Source: Gaiellales bacterium
GTDB taxonomy: Bacteria; Actinomycetota; Thermoleophilia; Gaiellales; JAICJC01
Direction: 5' to 3'
NCBI GenBank assembly: GCA_036273515.1
Contig: DASUHM010000023.1
Span: 1 to 64,000 of the forward strand
DNA: 64,000 bases
The position numbers were made by a program, and so were the translations under genes. Below, in pieces: positions 63,318 through 64,000 of the stretch. The notes under the pieces were generated by a model, which had not been told where the DNA came from, searched no databases, and saw nothing but the letters and a program-made list of their open reading frames with translations. Position 1 is the first letter of the stretch, and each line of letters starts with the position of its first letter.

Positions 63318-64000
63318 TCAGCAGCTGCCCGCATTCCAGCTGACGTCGCCTCAGGGCGATCGGATCGCAGTCGACGACCTGGTCCAGGGCGGGCCGGTCG
63401 TCCTGGCTGCGATCGAGGCTGACGGTGCGGGCGACCCTCGGGCGGAGATGCTCGAGGACCTGGCGGAGCGGCTCGGCGCGGGCCGCACGCTGGTCGTCAT
63501 GTCCCCCGGCGCATCCTCGCTCGGCAGCAGCCTGGCCGCGTCGGGCGGCGCGACCTGGCTGCAGGACGCCGACGGCGAGGCGTTCGCCGCGCTCGGCCTG
63601 ACCTACAAGCGCATCGGCCGCACGAAGCGGCTGGGCGGCCTCTTCGTGATCGACCCCGAGCGGCGGCTGCGGTTCGCGTTCATGAGCGCCGACCGCGAGG
63701 CCTGGATCCCCGGCTCCTTCGTGCTCTCGCGGCTCGACCGCCTGGGCGCGGCGGCGCCCGCCCCTGCGGGGGCCGAGGCCGTCGACGTCCGGGAGGACGC
63801 CGCCGAGCCGGAGCTCGAGCGCCTCGTCGCCGCGGTAGCCCGGCGGATGGGCCTCCGCGAAACGGAGCTGTCCGACCTCGCGACCGCGACGCGCGTGCGC
63901 GACATCGGCATGGCCACCGTGCCGGACGAGATCATCACCAAGGACGGGCCCCTCGACGACCAGGAGTGGGCCGTCATCCGCATGCACCCCGAGCGCTCCG
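63304..64000 (+). CDS. Redoxin-like domain fused to degenerate HD-GYP domain (partial, 3' end missing)
   Basis: The 232 visible residues start with a peroxiredoxin/AhpC-TSA-like domain (about 1-150: PAFQLTSPQGDRIAVDDL, ATWLQDADGEAFAALGLTYK, GLFVIDPERRLRFAFMSADR) and run into an HD-GYP-type domain (from about 165) reading ATRVRDIGMATVPDEIITKDG and EWAVIRMHPE. The redoxin part has no cysteine at all, so it cannot be a peroxidase, and the HD pair is RD (199-200), so the visible HD metal site is altered. The gene continues past the window. Coupled to divIVA, which suggests a polar or cell-cycle signalling role. Confidence 0.78.
   Translation, partial: MPQLDQQLPAFQLTSPQGDRIAVDDLVQGGPVVLAAIEADGAGDPRAEMLEDLAERLGAGRTLVVMSPGASSLGSSLAASGGATWLQDADGEAFAALGLTYKRIGRTKRLGGLFVIDPERRLRFAFMSADREAWIPGSFVLSRLDRLGAAAPAPAGAEAVDVREDAAEPELERLVAAVARRMGLRETELSDLATATRVRDIGMATVPDEIITKDGPLDDQEWAVIRMHPERS

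Overview
The window is very GC-rich, densely packed and strongly third-position-GC biased. It reads as chromosomal core DNA of an actinobacterium. The mix of families (leaderless genes, CIRCE-controlled groESL, an SOS box of the mycobacterial type, HD-GYP/LuxR proteins, a Vps62-like protein, a complete proton-pumping Nuo operon) would fit a deep-branching, non-Streptomyces lineage such as Thermoleophilia. That placement is inference; no rRNA or tRNA gene is present to settle it.

Layout. 1-9.9 kb: a truncated M42 peptidase, a secreted repeat protein and a cupin, then groES-groEL on the minus strand with two CIRCE operators, an MFS transporter, an ASCH protein, a degenerate metallo-beta-lactamase-like protein, a degenerate GGDEF protein with a zinc-ribbon partner, an HD-GYP/LuxR protein and a SnoaL-like protein. 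10-15 kb: a 2-oxoacid dehydrogenase operon (E1 alpha, E1 beta, E2) running into lipB and lipA, so the lipoylated enzyme and its lipoylation pathway travel together. 15-22.7 kb: a polysaccharide deacetylase and glycosyltransferase pair, a hydrolase-like protein without its nucleophile, fumC with a glutamine amidotransferase, a GNAT, small proteins and a ferredoxin-NADP reductase-like flavoprotein. 22.8-37.1 kb: a nuoABCDEFGHIJKLMN operon whose genes mostly overlap at stop/start, with one extra 56-codon acidic gene between nuoF and nuoG. 37.2-46.6 kb: a radical SAM gene behind a perfect SOS box, a decayed phosphotransferase pseudogene, PRC-barrel and Vps62-like proteins, a YihY/BrkB protein, DUF2252, UPF0173 and DUF1028 proteins, and a 54-aa membrane protein. 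46.7-64 kb: Mrp, inositol-phosphatase-like, DUF1015, a YhaM-like nuclease, SDR, VOC, YchF, PAP2, methylmalonyl-CoA epimerase, a short FtsH, a frameshifted secreted-protein gene, DUF1385, M20 peptidase, RarA, arginase, DivIVA, and a truncated redoxin/HD-GYP fusion at the end.

Three patterns run across the window. (1) About twenty genes have a TANNNT -10 hexamer 6-10 nt before the start codon and no Shine-Dalgarno, i.e. leaderless transcripts. (2) A palindromic repeat with core GGGGTC(T/A)GACCCC occurs nine times, almost always just behind stop codons; two 31-nt copies 24 kb apart are exact reverse complements and a third differs at one base. Two compound copies have cores exactly 50 bp apart. 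This looks like a REP/REPIN-type dispersed family. (3) Operon genes join by ATGA or GTGA overlaps, and two junctions (39.8 and 53.5 kb) appear to use CTGA, implying CTG starts. I found no CRISPR array, prophage, insertion sequence, rRNA or tRNA.
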